Source: Ignavibacteriaceae bacterium (GTDB lineage: Bacteria; Bacteroidota; Ignavibacteria; Ignavibacteriales; Ignavibacteriaceae). Taken from it: a stretch of DNA of 12,186 nt. The DNA lies in NCBI GenBank assembly GCA_031292465.1, contig JARLHB010000173.1, forward strand, positions 1-12,186, written 5' to 3'. Position numbers and translations under genes: made by a program. Positions 1-6,697 of the stretch are shown in pieces (position 1 is the first letter of the stretch; each line of letters starts with the position of its first letter). Below the pieces are notes generated by a model. It was not told where the DNA came from. It saw nothing but the letters and a program-made list of their open reading frames with translations, and made no database searches.

Positions 1-995
1 AGCAGGTTTATTCCGAATTTATCATATACCGAATTCTTAATATCTTTTGCTAGTTGAAGGACTTCCTTACCTGTTGCCCCGCCGTAATTTACCAATACAA
101 GCGCCTGCGTTGAATGAGAGCCTACATTGCCGGTACGCTTCCCTTTCCAGCCGCATTTTTCTATAAGCCAGCCTGCAGCAAGTTTTACTCTGCTGTCACT
201 TGTAACATGCCCGCTTATATCCGGAAATTCTTTTTTTAGCTCCTCAAATTTAGCAGAATCAATTTCGGGATTTTTAAAAAAGCTGCCTGCATTGCCTAAA
301 ATTTCAGGATCCGGCAGTTTGGCTTTTCGTATAGCACAAACAACATTGCTTATATCTTTAATAGTTACATTTTGCAGATGCAGCTTTTCAATTTCATTTT
401 TTATAGCTGCATAATTCAGATTAACAACCGGGTTTTTCTTAAGCCTCAGAGTTACCTGTGTTATAATAAACCCGCCTTTTAGTTCGTGTTTAAAAATGCT
501 GTCCCTGTATTCGAAATTGCATTCCTGGTTGAAATAATTTTTTTCATCTAAATCAATAGTAGAAATTCCTTTAAGCGAAAAGAAAACATCCTTCAGCTCC
601 TGCCCGTATGCGCCTATATTCTGTAATGGCGCCGCGCCTGCTGTGCCGGGAATAAGGGACATATTCTCCACACCCCCGTAGTTCCTGTCAACACAAAACA
701 GAACAAGCTCATGCCATAAAACGCCGGAGCCTGCTTCCACAAGAACCGTAGAATTATCTTCGTCGATAATGTTTATTCCGGGAATAGAATTTATAATTAC
801 CAGTCCGCTAAAATCTTTAGTCAAGAGTATGTTGCTTCCGCCGCCTATAACAAGTTTAGGTAAACTGCTAAACTCCTTCAATGTGAGCGATTCTCTCAGA
901 TCATTTTCACATAAAACTTTTGTCAAAGCCCTCGCTTTAACATCAATTCCAAAGGTATTATAGTTTTTTAAGGATATATGTTCTAAAATATTCAT
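1..995 (-). CDS. murB: UDP-N-acetylenolpyruvoylglucosamine reductase (MurB), type I, 3' end outside window
   Basis: MurB is the cytoplasmic FAD enzyme that reduces UDP-GlcNAc-enolpyruvate with NADPH to UDP-N-acetylmuramate, the second committed step of peptidoglycan precursor synthesis. About 331 codons are present, read on the minus strand from an ATG at 995. The stop lies beyond base 1. Visible motifs: NTFGID near residue 13, the FAD-binding loop GGGSN at 51-55, IPGTAGAAPLQNIGAYG at 115-131, FEYRDSIFK at 161-169 with the substrate-binding Arg164, and NAGSFFKNP at 235-243 with the proton-donor Ser238. The YRDSIFK loop and overall length match the E. coli (type I) enzyme rather than the shorter type II form. 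The catalytic C-terminal Glu of the family should lie just outside the window. No good Shine-Dalgarno precedes the ATG. Divergent from the Nudix gene across 244 bp. Confidence 0.97.
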   Translation of the reverse strand, partial: MNILEHISLKNYNTFGIDVKARALTKVLCENDLRESLTLKEFSSLPKLVIGGGSNILLTKDFSGLVIINSIPGINIIDEDNSTVLVEAGSGVLWHELVLFCVDRNYGGVENMSLIPGTAGAAPLQNIGAYGQELKDVFFSLKGISTIDLDEKNYFNQECNFEYRDSIFKHELKGGFIITQVTLRLKKNPVVNLNYAAIKNEIEKLHLQNVTIKDISNVVCAIRKAKLPDPEILGNAGSFFKNPEIDSAKFEELKKEFPDISGHVTSDSRVKLAAGWLIEKCGWKGKRTGNVGSHSTQALVLVNYGGATGKEVLQLAKDIKNSVYDKFGINL

Positions 996-1067
996 AAAAT
1001 TTTTCGATATTAAATTCAGGTAAAGAATGAAAAGTGCAAATGATTTTTCGTTTTCTTTGTCATATTT

Positions 1068-1167
1068 ATTATTTTCTGCACGCTAAGTTAAAAAACTTTG
1101 GCATTTCGGCAAAGCTTTCTGTTTAAGGCGCTGATAAACTCTTAAACTTTGTATAGCAGAAAATAAT
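1068..1167. repeat. Nested inverted repeats in the murB/Nudix divergent intergenic region
   Basis: A perfect 12 bp inverted repeat (ATTATTTTCTGC at 1068-1079, GCAGAAAATAAT at 1156-1167) encloses two smaller ones: CTTTG/CAAAG at 1096-1100 and 1110-1114, and GTTTAAG/CTTAAAC at 1121-1127 and 1141-1147. The three stems are compatible with each other and would draw a three-way junction in either strand's RNA, or a cruciform in DNA. The rest of the 996-1239 gap holds no supported gene. Its role is unknown. Possibilities are a leader of either divergent gene, a small RNA, or a degraded palindromic element. No clear target-site duplication flanks it. Confidence 0.5.
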
Positions 1168-1239
1168 TCTAAGCACCGGTAAATATTTGATAGAAAATGA
1201 TTGCAAGTAAAGCTGAGATTATTTTAGGCGAGGTACAAA

Positions 1240-1701
1240 ATGCGCAAGAAAGCCGATATGCGTGTAATATATCGAAATTTATTAGGATACAAGTTGAAAC
1301 TTGAGTTTAATTTTAACCAGTCCGGTGTTATTCCATACAGAAAAACTAAGGATGGTTTGGAAGTTCTTTTAATTACTTCAATGAAGAAAAAGAAGTGGGT
1401 AATACCGAAGGGGTTTATTGAATTTAATTTATCGCCGTTCGAATCCGCAAAAAAAGAAGCTTACGAAGAAGCAGGTGTACTCGGGGCAAATGAGACTATA
1501 GAACTGGGCTACTTCGGCAACCAGAAATCAATCGGTGTTTGCCATGTAAAAGTTTATGCAATGGAAGTGATCGAAATGCTTCAAGAATACCCTGAGAAAG
1601 GACTTCGGGAAAGGAAATGGTTCAATATAAAAGATGCTGCCGCAATTATTGAGATTAAAGAAATTTCGGATATGATTACTTCTTTGGGGACAAAAGTATA
1701 A
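1240..1701 (+). CDS. Nudix hydrolase
   Basis: A 153-residue single-domain Nudix protein, expected to cleave a nucleoside diphosphate linked to another group, with Mg2+ or Mn2+. The Nudix box spans residues 58-80 and ends KKEAYEEAGV, preceded by WVIPKG. It departs from the classical GX5EX7REUXEEXGU pattern at two places: Leu64 where Glu is usual, and Lys72 for Arg. The metal-binding core KEAYEE is intact. The layout IPKGFIE...LSPFESAKKEA resembles the diadenosine/diphosphoinositol polyphosphate-type branch of bacterial Nudix proteins, so a dinucleoside polyphosphate or similar substrate is plausible but not shown. The ATG at 1240 is chosen because GAGG lies 6 nt upstream and an in-frame TAG at 1225-1227 rules out earlier starts. 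ATG 1258 is the only nearby alternative. It is the only recognisable enzyme gene on the plus strand and converges on recX with 70 bp between the stops. Confidence 0.9.
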   Translation: MRKKADMRVIYRNLLGYKLKLEFNFNQSGVIPYRKTKDGLEVLLITSMKKKKWVIPKGFIEFNLSPFESAKKEAYEEAGVLGANETIELGYFGNQKSIGVCHVKVYAMEVIEMLQEYPEKGLRERKWFNIKDAAAIIEIKEISDMITSLGTKV

Positions 1702-1710
1702 ACATTCTCT

Positions 1711-1754
1711 GCGTACTTTACGCCTCTATGAGAAATTTTCGCCGCAAAGTATGC
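1711..1754. repeat. Imperfect palindrome between the convergent Nudix and recX genes (possible terminator)
   Basis: GCGTACTTTACG (1711-1722) and CGCAAAGTATGC (1743-1754) pair over 12 positions with one G-T and one A-C exception, around a 20 nt loop. It sits between two convergent stop codons, where a bidirectional terminator is expected, but no run of T follows the stem on either strand. The GCGTACTTTGCGG-like wording resembles a palindromic intergenic repeat scattered in many bacterial genomes. That recollection is not checked here. Confidence 0.45.
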
Positions 1755-1771
1755 TAAGCTTAAAAAAATAT

Positions 1772-2416
1772 CTACTCTACAAAATCCGAATCGCCAATAA
1801 GCGTATCGGTTACTCTCCTGCACACATCATAATCATACCCCTTTGTAATAAGGAAAGATATAAGTTTGGTTCTTAATTTCTCGTTATCCATACCTCTGGA
1901 TTTGAGCGATTTTATTTTTTTACCGCCAAGTTCAAGCGCTTTGTCAAATTCGCTGCCTGCGGGAAATTTTTCATCGGCTACCTGAGCAATTATATTCCTG
2001 TCGATTCCCTTTTTAAATAACTCTGCTTCCAGCTTTTTCCTGCCCCACAGTTTATTCCTTATATTTTCATCGGCATACAAAGAAGCAAACTCATAATCAT
2101 TTACATATTTACCGCTTTTTAACTCATCAACTACCTGAGCAATAAAGTCCGGGTTATATCCTTTTTGCCTTAGTTTAATCTTAAGTTCATATGCAGAATG
2201 AAGTCTCCTGCCGAGGTAAGTGAAGGCCTTTTGTTTCAGGTGGAATTTCTGATTTTCTTCAATCAGTAATGCAAAACGGCTTTCGGAAATCTCTTCATTC
2301 TTCCTCAAGCCGTTTTTCAAAAATATATCGTATGCTAAATAAAGCTTTTCGCCGTCTTCAAATGTAATGGTTACGTTTCTCTCGTCCTTTTTCTCAATCT
2401 TCTCTATCCTCATCAT
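1772..2416 (-). CDS. recX: RecX, regulatory protein of RecA
   Basis: RecX binds RecA filaments and modulates, usually lowers, their recombinase and coprotease activity. The 214-residue product has the helical-repeat architecture of the family. Recognisable segments are YLGRRLHSAYELKIKLRQKG (67-86), the second repeat with YVNDYEFASLYADENI (104-119), and GRKKLEAELFKKGI (125-138). A strand-like N-terminal extension of about 60 residues precedes them, as in many Bacteroidota-type RecX proteins. It lies 15 nt after the recA stop on the same strand, the classic recA-recX arrangement. Two ATG codons are adjacent (2416 and 2413), so the first residue is uncertain by one. No Shine-Dalgarno is visible in the short gap, which suggests translation coupled to recA. 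Last gene of the long operon. Confidence 0.93.
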   Translation of the reverse strand: MMRIEKIEKKDERNVTITFEDGEKLYLAYDIFLKNGLRKNEEISESRFALLIEENQKFHLKQKAFTYLGRRLHSAYELKIKLRQKGYNPDFIAQVVDELKSGKYVNDYEFASLYADENIRNKLWGRKKLEAELFKKGIDRNIIAQVADEKFPAGSEFDKALELGGKKIKSLKSRGMDNEKLRTKLISFLITKGYDYDVCRRVTDTLIGDSDFVE

Positions 2417-2431
2417 TCATTCGAAGAATAT

Positions 2432-3487
2432 TTATTTTGCTGATTTCTTTTCTTTAGCCGGCTGCTTTTCTTCAACAGCGTTTTTCTCTTCTTTTAACAT
2501 CCCGAGTTTGGTCTTTACATCTTTTTCAAGTTTTGCATAAAGCTCCGGTGATTCAACCAGCTTCTGGCGGAATTGTTCCCTTCCCTGGAATCTGTCCTCT
2601 TCATAAGTAAACCACGCGCCGCTCTTCTTAACTACATTTAAGTTCGTAGCTATATCAAGCAAATCTCCTGTTTTACTGATACCTTCATTATAAAGGATAT
2701 CAAACTCAACTTCTTTAAACGGCGGAGCAACCTTACTCTTTACAATTTTAACCCTGGTCCTGTTTCCAACAACTTCGGTTCCGTCTTTAATAGCGGCAAT
2801 TCTTCTTATATCAAGGCGCAGTGAAGCATAAAACTTAAGCGCATTTCCGCCCGTGGTTGTTTCAGGATTGCCAAACATAACACCGATTTTGCTTCTTAGC
2901 TGGTTAATGAAAATAACCGAAGTCTTTGACTTGGAAATTGCCCCGGTTAATTTTCTTAAAGCCTGAGACATAAGCCTTGCCTGAACGGCCATAGTAGCAT
3001 CACCCATCTCGCCTTCAATTTCAGAACGCGGTACAAGTGCTGCAACAGAGTCAATTACTATAATATCAAGTGCATTACTGCGTACTAAAGTATCTGTAAT
3101 TTCCAATGCCTGCTCGCCGAAATCAGGCTGAGATAAAAGCAGGTTAGCTGTATCAACGCCAAGCCTCTTTGCATAGTTAGCATCAAGAGCATGTTCGGCA
3201 TCAATAAAAGCCGCAAGCCCGCCCGCCTTCTGTGCTTCAGCAATTATGTGAAGGCATAAGGTAGTTTTACCGCTTGATTCAGGCCCAAAAATTTCCGTTA
3301 CCCTGCCGCGCGGAACGCCGCCTATGCCAAGCGCGTAATCGAGTGAAAGAGCCCCGGTAGGGATTGATTCCACATCGGCTATTACCCCGCTCCCAAGCTT
3401 CATTATAGAACCTTTGCCGTAAGTTTTTTCTATACTGGCAATGGCATCATCAATTATTTTCATTTTCTGTTCTCTGTCGGAACTCAT
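2432..3487 (-). CDS. recA: RecA recombinase
   Basis: RecA polymerises on single-stranded DNA, catalyses strand exchange with ATP and triggers SOS-type autocleavage. At 351 residues it has normal length. The Walker A motif GPESSGKT is at 68-75, catalytic Glu98 in DAEHALD, the Walker B strand DIIVIDSVAAL at 141-151, and the L2 DNA-binding loop with NQLRSKIGV and GNPETTTGGNALKF at 195-219. The C-terminal tail is rich in Lys and Glu. The start is set by GGAGG at 3492-3496, 4 nt before the ATG, one of the better ribosome binding sites in the window and suggestive of high expression within the operon. It follows thpR by 12 nt and precedes recX by 15 nt. No LexA-like box is evident in the short upstream gap. 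Any SOS control would need an internal promoter in thpR or cinA. Confidence 0.99.
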   Translation of the reverse strand: MSSDREQKMKIIDDAIASIEKTYGKGSIMKLGSGVIADVESIPTGALSLDYALGIGGVPRGRVTEIFGPESSGKTTLCLHIIAEAQKAGGLAAFIDAEHALDANYAKRLGVDTANLLLSQPDFGEQALEITDTLVRSNALDIIVIDSVAALVPRSEIEGEMGDATMAVQARLMSQALRKLTGAISKSKTSVIFINQLRSKIGVMFGNPETTTGGNALKFYASLRLDIRRIAAIKDGTEVVGNRTRVKIVKSKVAPPFKEVEFDILYNEGISKTGDLLDIATNLNVVKKSGAWFTYEEDRFQGREQFRQKLVESPELYAKLEKDVKTKLGMLKEEKNAVEEKQPAKEKKSAK

Positions 3488-3499
3488 TTTTCCTCCAAA

Positions 3500-4069
3500 T
3501 CATTTTAATTTATATTTTTTAATTTCCGTGTACTTTGAGCCGTGAGGCAGCAAATCGCTCTTCATTAATGCTACTTCACCGGCTTTAAACTGAATATCTG
3601 GCACCTTATAGTTCTCAAAAGATTTTACAAAACCGCTTTCCTCATCTCCTTTTAACCTTTTCAAAGTTAAATGCGGTTGAAATTTTCTTTTTTCTGGAGC
3701 TATGGAAAAAGCTTCCAATTCTTTGTTTATTCTCTCAACAAGTTGATTAATTTTTTCATCAACCGACAGACCCATCCACAGAATTTTTGCTTCCCGGCCC
3801 GGCAGAGTTGCCTGATTATTCTGATAGAAAAAGCCGAAACGTATCAGCCTGCAATTAAAGCTGTTGTAATCAGATATAAAATTAAGTGAATCACCTAATG
3901 GTTCGATAAACTCTTCATTCACATTGCCGATAAATTTTAAAGTAAGATGAATTTTATCTTCAGCTTCCCAACGGTATTTATTAGAATTATCTATTGCTGC
4001 ATCACGCAAGCTAATAATTTTTTCTCTAATTTCCTCGGGTATTTTTAAAGCTATAAATAACCTATTCAT
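3500..4069 (-). CDS. thpR: RNA 2',3'-cyclic phosphodiesterase (ThpR/LigT family)
   Basis: A 2H phosphoesterase of 189 residues. The family hydrolyses 2',3'-cyclic phosphates at RNA ends to 2'-phosphates and was first known as a 2'-5' RNA ligase in E. coli. Both catalytic HxT signatures are present with family-typical spacing: HLTLKFIG with His41 and Thr43, and HLTLKRLK with His133 and Thr135 (numbered from the ATG). The N-terminus NRLFIALKIPEEI is typical. I take the ATG at 4069. A TTG one codon upstream would add one residue, but the ATG overlaps the cinA TAG by 8 nt (ATGAATAG), a usual coupling arrangement. The position between cinA and recA recurs in Bacteroidota-like genomes as far as I recall. 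Confidence 0.93.
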   Translation of the reverse strand: MNRLFIALKIPEEIREKIISLRDAAIDNSNKYRWEAEDKIHLTLKFIGNVNEEFIEPLGDSLNFISDYNSFNCRLIRFGFFYQNNQATLPGREAKILWMGLSVDEKINQLVERINKELEAFSIAPEKRKFQPHLTLKRLKGDEESGFVKSFENYKVPDIQFKAGEVALMKSDLLPHGSKYTEIKKYKLK

Positions 4070-5318
4070 CAAGAGGAATACCCAGCAAATAACGCCTTAT
4101 CATTTCCAAAGCAGCCTGTGCCGCCCTTTGTTTATTCAATGACCTGTCGTCTCCAAACTGAAACTTCTTAGCTGTGCAGACTTTATCATCGCAAAGGCCT
4201 ACATATGCAAGTCCGACTGGTTTTTCAGAACTGCCGCCTGTCGGCCCCATTATGCCGGTAATTGCCAATCCCAAATCCGTACCGCTTATAGATTTAATCC
4301 CTTCAGCCATCTGGCGTGCAACTTCCAGGCTTACAGCCCCGTTCTGTGAAATTGTATCTTCTGAAACTTTTAGTATTTCCACCTTGGAAGCATTGCTGTA
4401 AGAAATAACACCACGCTCATAATATTTGCTGCTTCCACTGATATTTGTAAGCAGATTGGAAATTAATCCCCCTGTACAGGATTCGGCAACAGCTATGGTA
4501 ATTCCTCTTTCCAAAAGCATCCGTGCAATAACATTTTCAAGCGGTTCATCTTGTTTGGAATATATAAATCTGCCTACCTTGCCTCTTATTTTTTGTTCTA
4601 TTTCGCTTATCTTATTATTTGCAAGCTCTTCACTCTTTTCATTTACCGTAACTCTAAGTTTAACACCAAACTGGCTTGGAAGGAATGCCAGTTTTGCACC
4701 GTTTAAAAGCTCATCTATGTTTCCGAGCCTTTCAAACAAAGTAGATTCGGGTATTCCCGTGGTTAGCAGATTGCTCCTTTTTACAAAGAAATCCTTATTT
4801 TTTATCTTTTCCTGCAGTTTGGGAATAATAGAATTATTCATCATGGCCTGCATTTCAAACGGAACGCCAGGCATAACAATAAATATTTTATCTTCTTTTT
4901 CAATCCATACGCCCGGTGCAGTCCCTATTTTATTCCTTATAACATTTGCTTCTTTAGGAACAAGCGCCTGGTCTTCATTAATCTTTGTTATTTTCCTTGC
5001 CCTCTTATTAAAAAAATTCCTTACATCATCAAGCACTTCATCATTACGGACTAACTCTGTATGGAAAAATTTAACTATGCAGGTTCTTGTAATATCATCA
5101 TGAGTAGGCCCCAGCCCGCCGGTAACAATAACAAGATCGTTTTCATTCAAACATGTTTTAAATTCTCTTAATATTTCTTCTTCATCGTCGGGTACTGTAG
5201 AAGTTTTGCGTACGTTTATCTGAATACCTGAGAGTTTTTCACCTATAAAGGCAGCATTGGTATTTATAGTCTGCCCGATTAATATTTCATCCCCTATCGT
5301 AATTATATGAGCATTCAT
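4062..5318 (-). CDS. cinA: CinA: competence/damage-inducible protein with C-terminal NMN deamidase domain
   Basis: Two-domain CinA of 418 residues, the usual full length. The N-terminal MoaB/MoeA-like (COG1058) domain shows IGDEILIGQTINTN at 8-21, TGGLGPTHDD at 66-75 and PGVPFEM at 150-156. In characterised homologues this part hydrolyses ADP-ribose. The C-terminal PncC domain, starting near 258, shows AESCTGG at 278-284 with the presumed catalytic Ser280, GAVS at 327-330 and TGIMGPTGG at 354-362. It deamidates nicotinamide mononucleotide in pyridine nucleotide recycling. Both domains look intact. The start ATG follows the pgpA stop by 25 nt, with only a weak AGG upstream. It overlaps thpR by 8 nt and lies two genes before recA, like the known cinA-recA linkage in Gram-positive bacteria. 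Confidence 0.96.
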   Translation of the reverse strand: MNAHIITIGDEILIGQTINTNAAFIGEKLSGIQINVRKTSTVPDDEEEILREFKTCLNENDLVIVTGGLGPTHDDITRTCIVKFFHTELVRNDEVLDDVRNFFNKRARKITKINEDQALVPKEANVIRNKIGTAPGVWIEKEDKIFIVMPGVPFEMQAMMNNSIIPKLQEKIKNKDFFVKRSNLLTTGIPESTLFERLGNIDELLNGAKLAFLPSQFGVKLRVTVNEKSEELANNKISEIEQKIRGKVGRFIYSKQDEPLENVIARMLLERGITIAVAESCTGGLISNLLTNISGSSKYYERGVISYSNASKVEILKVSEDTISQNGAVSLEVARQMAEGIKSISGTDLGLAITGIMGPTGGSSEKPVGLAYVGLCDDKVCTAKKFQFGDDRSLNKQRAAQAALEMIRRYLLGIPLDE

Positions 5319-5343
5319 TTCCTACTCAGAAAGTTGAAAAAAA

Positions 5344-5799
5344 TTAGTGTTTAAAGATAATCAAAATTACATGAAGAATAATTAATGAATAAGCGCCTGC
5401 AATAACATCATCCATCATAATACCCAAACCGCCATGCAGTTTTTCCGCCTGTCTTGCCGGAAAAGGTTTTACAATATCCAATATCCGCCAGATTAGAAAT
5501 CCGGCTAATGATATAACTATAGTTTTTGGAACGAATAATAAAGTAATCCACATGCCGACTACTTCATCAATTGTACATTCGGCAGGGTCTTCCCCATATA
5601 ATTTTTCAAACTTAGTACCGATATATATACCATAAACGGTAAAAATAATTATTGCCGGAATCATTATATAAGGATTGGTAAATCCGGGGATATAATAAAT
5701 TAAAAGTGCGGCAAGACTGCCGAATGTTCCTGATGCAAACGGTATATATCCCGTAAAGAAACCGGAGCCAAGACATTTTTCAAATATATTAATTTTCAT
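5344..5799 (-). CDS. pgpA: Phosphatidylglycerophosphatase A
   Basis: Membrane phosphatase that converts phosphatidylglycerophosphate to phosphatidylglycerol, the step after PgsA. The 151-residue protein carries the PgpA signatures: GTFGSLAAL at 24-32, IDEVVGMWITL at 78-88, DIVKPFP at 108-114 and HGGLGIMMDD at 122-131. It has hydrophobic segments near 25-36, 45-61, 83-106 and 133-149. Its first 11 nt overlap the end of pgsA, so the enzymes for two consecutive steps are translationally coupled. No Shine-Dalgarno is seen. Confidence 0.95.
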   Translation of the reverse strand: MKINIFEKCLGSGFFTGYIPFASGTFGSLAALLIYYIPGFTNPYIMIPAIIIFTVYGIYIGTKFEKLYGEDPAECTIDEVVGMWITLLFVPKTIVISLAGFLIWRILDIVKPFPARQAEKLHGGLGIMMDDVIAGAYSLIILHVILIIFKH

Positions 5800-6385
5800 T
5801 TTTTATAAGGCTTTTTATCATATACCTGCTGTTGTAAACGTATGTAACACCGGAATGAAAAGTTATCACTGTTACTGCAAGCATAGTATAATAAATAAGG
5901 TCAGGGTTTAGTAATGCGGCAAATATTTTTTCATGGCCTTTATAGATATAATTTACGCTTCGTCCCGCATATACTAAAAGCAGGTAATAAAGAAAAGCCA
6001 TTTGAATAAATGTTTTCCACTTTGCATACCGGCTGGTAAGAAATGAATGCCCTTTGTAATCTGCGTAAGCTCTTAAACCAGTAGTTAAAAAATCCCTGAT
6101 AATTATTATCAGTACCATCCAGAAAGGGATGGTTTTGATTAATACAAATGCAAGAAATGCGGCTGAAGTTAATACCTTATCCGCAAGCGGATCCATAAAT
6201 TTTCCCCAGCTTGTTATATAATTAAATTTTCTTGCAAGCCACCCGTCATACCAGTCTGTAAGTGCAGCAATAATAAATATAACTAAAGATATCTGTATTA
6301 AAACAGGGCTGCCCGATATGAAAAGGACAAAAAATATGGGAGTTAAAATTATTCTTAAAACTGTTAATTGGTTAGGAAGTATCAT
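5789..6385 (-). CDS. pgsA: CDP-diacylglycerol-glycerol-3-phosphate 3-phosphatidyltransferase
   Basis: Integral membrane enzyme that joins CDP-diacylglycerol and glycerol-3-phosphate to phosphatidylglycerophosphate, committing lipid to phosphatidylglycerol and cardiolipin. The full CDP-alcohol phosphotransferase motif D-x2-DG-x2-AR-x8-G-x3-D-x3-D is present with exact spacing: Asp44, Asp47, Gly48, Ala51, Arg52, Gly61, Asp65 and Asp69. The 198 residues contain about six hydrophobic segments. The N-terminus NQLTVLRIILTPIF is typical of PgsA and argues against other family members such as phosphatidylserine synthase. It starts 6 nt after the DUF971 stop and overlaps pgpA by 11 nt. Confidence 0.95.
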   Translation of the reverse strand: MILPNQLTVLRIILTPIFFVLFISGSPVLIQISLVIFIIAALTDWYDGWLARKFNYITSWGKFMDPLADKVLTSAAFLAFVLIKTIPFWMVLIIIIRDFLTTGLRAYADYKGHSFLTSRYAKWKTFIQMAFLYYLLLVYAGRSVNYIYKGHEKIFAALLNPDLIYYTMLAVTVITFHSGVTYVYNSRYMIKSLIKNEN

Positions 6386-6391
6386 AGATTT

Positions 6392-6697
6392 TCAGACAGC
6401 ATTATTACTTTGAGCAAGAAATTTTAAATACGGGAATTCGTAAATTCCCGTATTATGACCATCTCTCCAGGTTATTCCTATTGCGTAATTACCGACTTCA
6501 GAAATACTTTTCACTTTTACCTGATCTGCAAAAAACAGGGGGATATAGCTTTTACTTTGGCTTTCTCTCTGTTCGGAACAAGTTGCGCAGGGGCAATAAC
6601 GCCTTAAAAACCTTAGCTCAATTTGTGAATTTGTGCCGTCATCCCATTGAATTAAGAGATTTTTTTTTTCACTAATGCTTACAGCCAGAGGCTTCAT
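6392..6697 (-). CDS. DUF971 / gamma-butyrobetaine hydroxylase N-terminal-like protein
   Basis: Stand-alone small domain of 101 residues. The segment LRFLRRYCPCATC at 28-40 and the pattern GITWRDGHNTGIYEF at 74-88 mark the DUF971 family. This domain also forms the N-terminus of gamma-butyrobetaine hydroxylase and the C-terminus of some Mrp/HCF101 Fe-S carrier proteins. Cys35, Cys37, Cys40 and His81 match in order and near-spacing the Cys3-His zinc site known in the human hydroxylase, so zinc binding is likely. No oxygenase domain follows, so it is not a hydroxylase. Its function is unknown, and a link to metal or Fe-S assembly is only a family hint. The start ATG directly follows the purC TGA (TGAATG, no gap), so it is coupled to purC, and pgsA follows after 6 nt. 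Confidence 0.88.
   Translation of the reverse strand: MKPLAVSISEKKNLLIQWDDGTNSQIELRFLRRYCPCATCSEQRESQSKSYIPLFFADQVKVKSISEVGNYAIGITWRDGHNTGIYEFPYLKFLAQSNNAV

Noticed and set aside
127..414. Plus-strand open frame of 95 codons
   Set aside because: It lies antisense inside murB, which has clear family motifs. The product is low-complexity and hydrophobic, as antisense frames of AT-rich genes often are.
1027..1086. Plus-strand mini-ORF (19 codons, MKSANDFSF...) upstream of the Nudix gene, considered as a leader peptide
   Set aside because: It has no convincing Shine-Dalgarno and ends inside the outer inverted-repeat region. Nothing beyond an open frame supports it.
1068..1167. Nested repeats as a miniature transposon (MITE)
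   Set aside because: The 12 bp terminal repeats are suggestive, but no target-site duplication is visible at the flanks and no second copy is in the window.
1581..1823. Minus-strand frame of 80 codons across the end of the Nudix gene
   Set aside because: It overlaps both the Nudix coding end and the recX end, lacks recognisable features and has no ribosome binding site.
4070..4072. TTG as the start of thpR
   Set aside because: The adjacent ATG at 4069 gives the same protein minus one residue, fits the cinA stop overlap and needs no rare start codon.
4426..5103. Plus-strand open frame of 225 codons
   Set aside because: It is entirely antisense to cinA, whose reading frame carries all expected motifs. 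The Ser/Leu/Phe-rich product is typical of a shadow frame.
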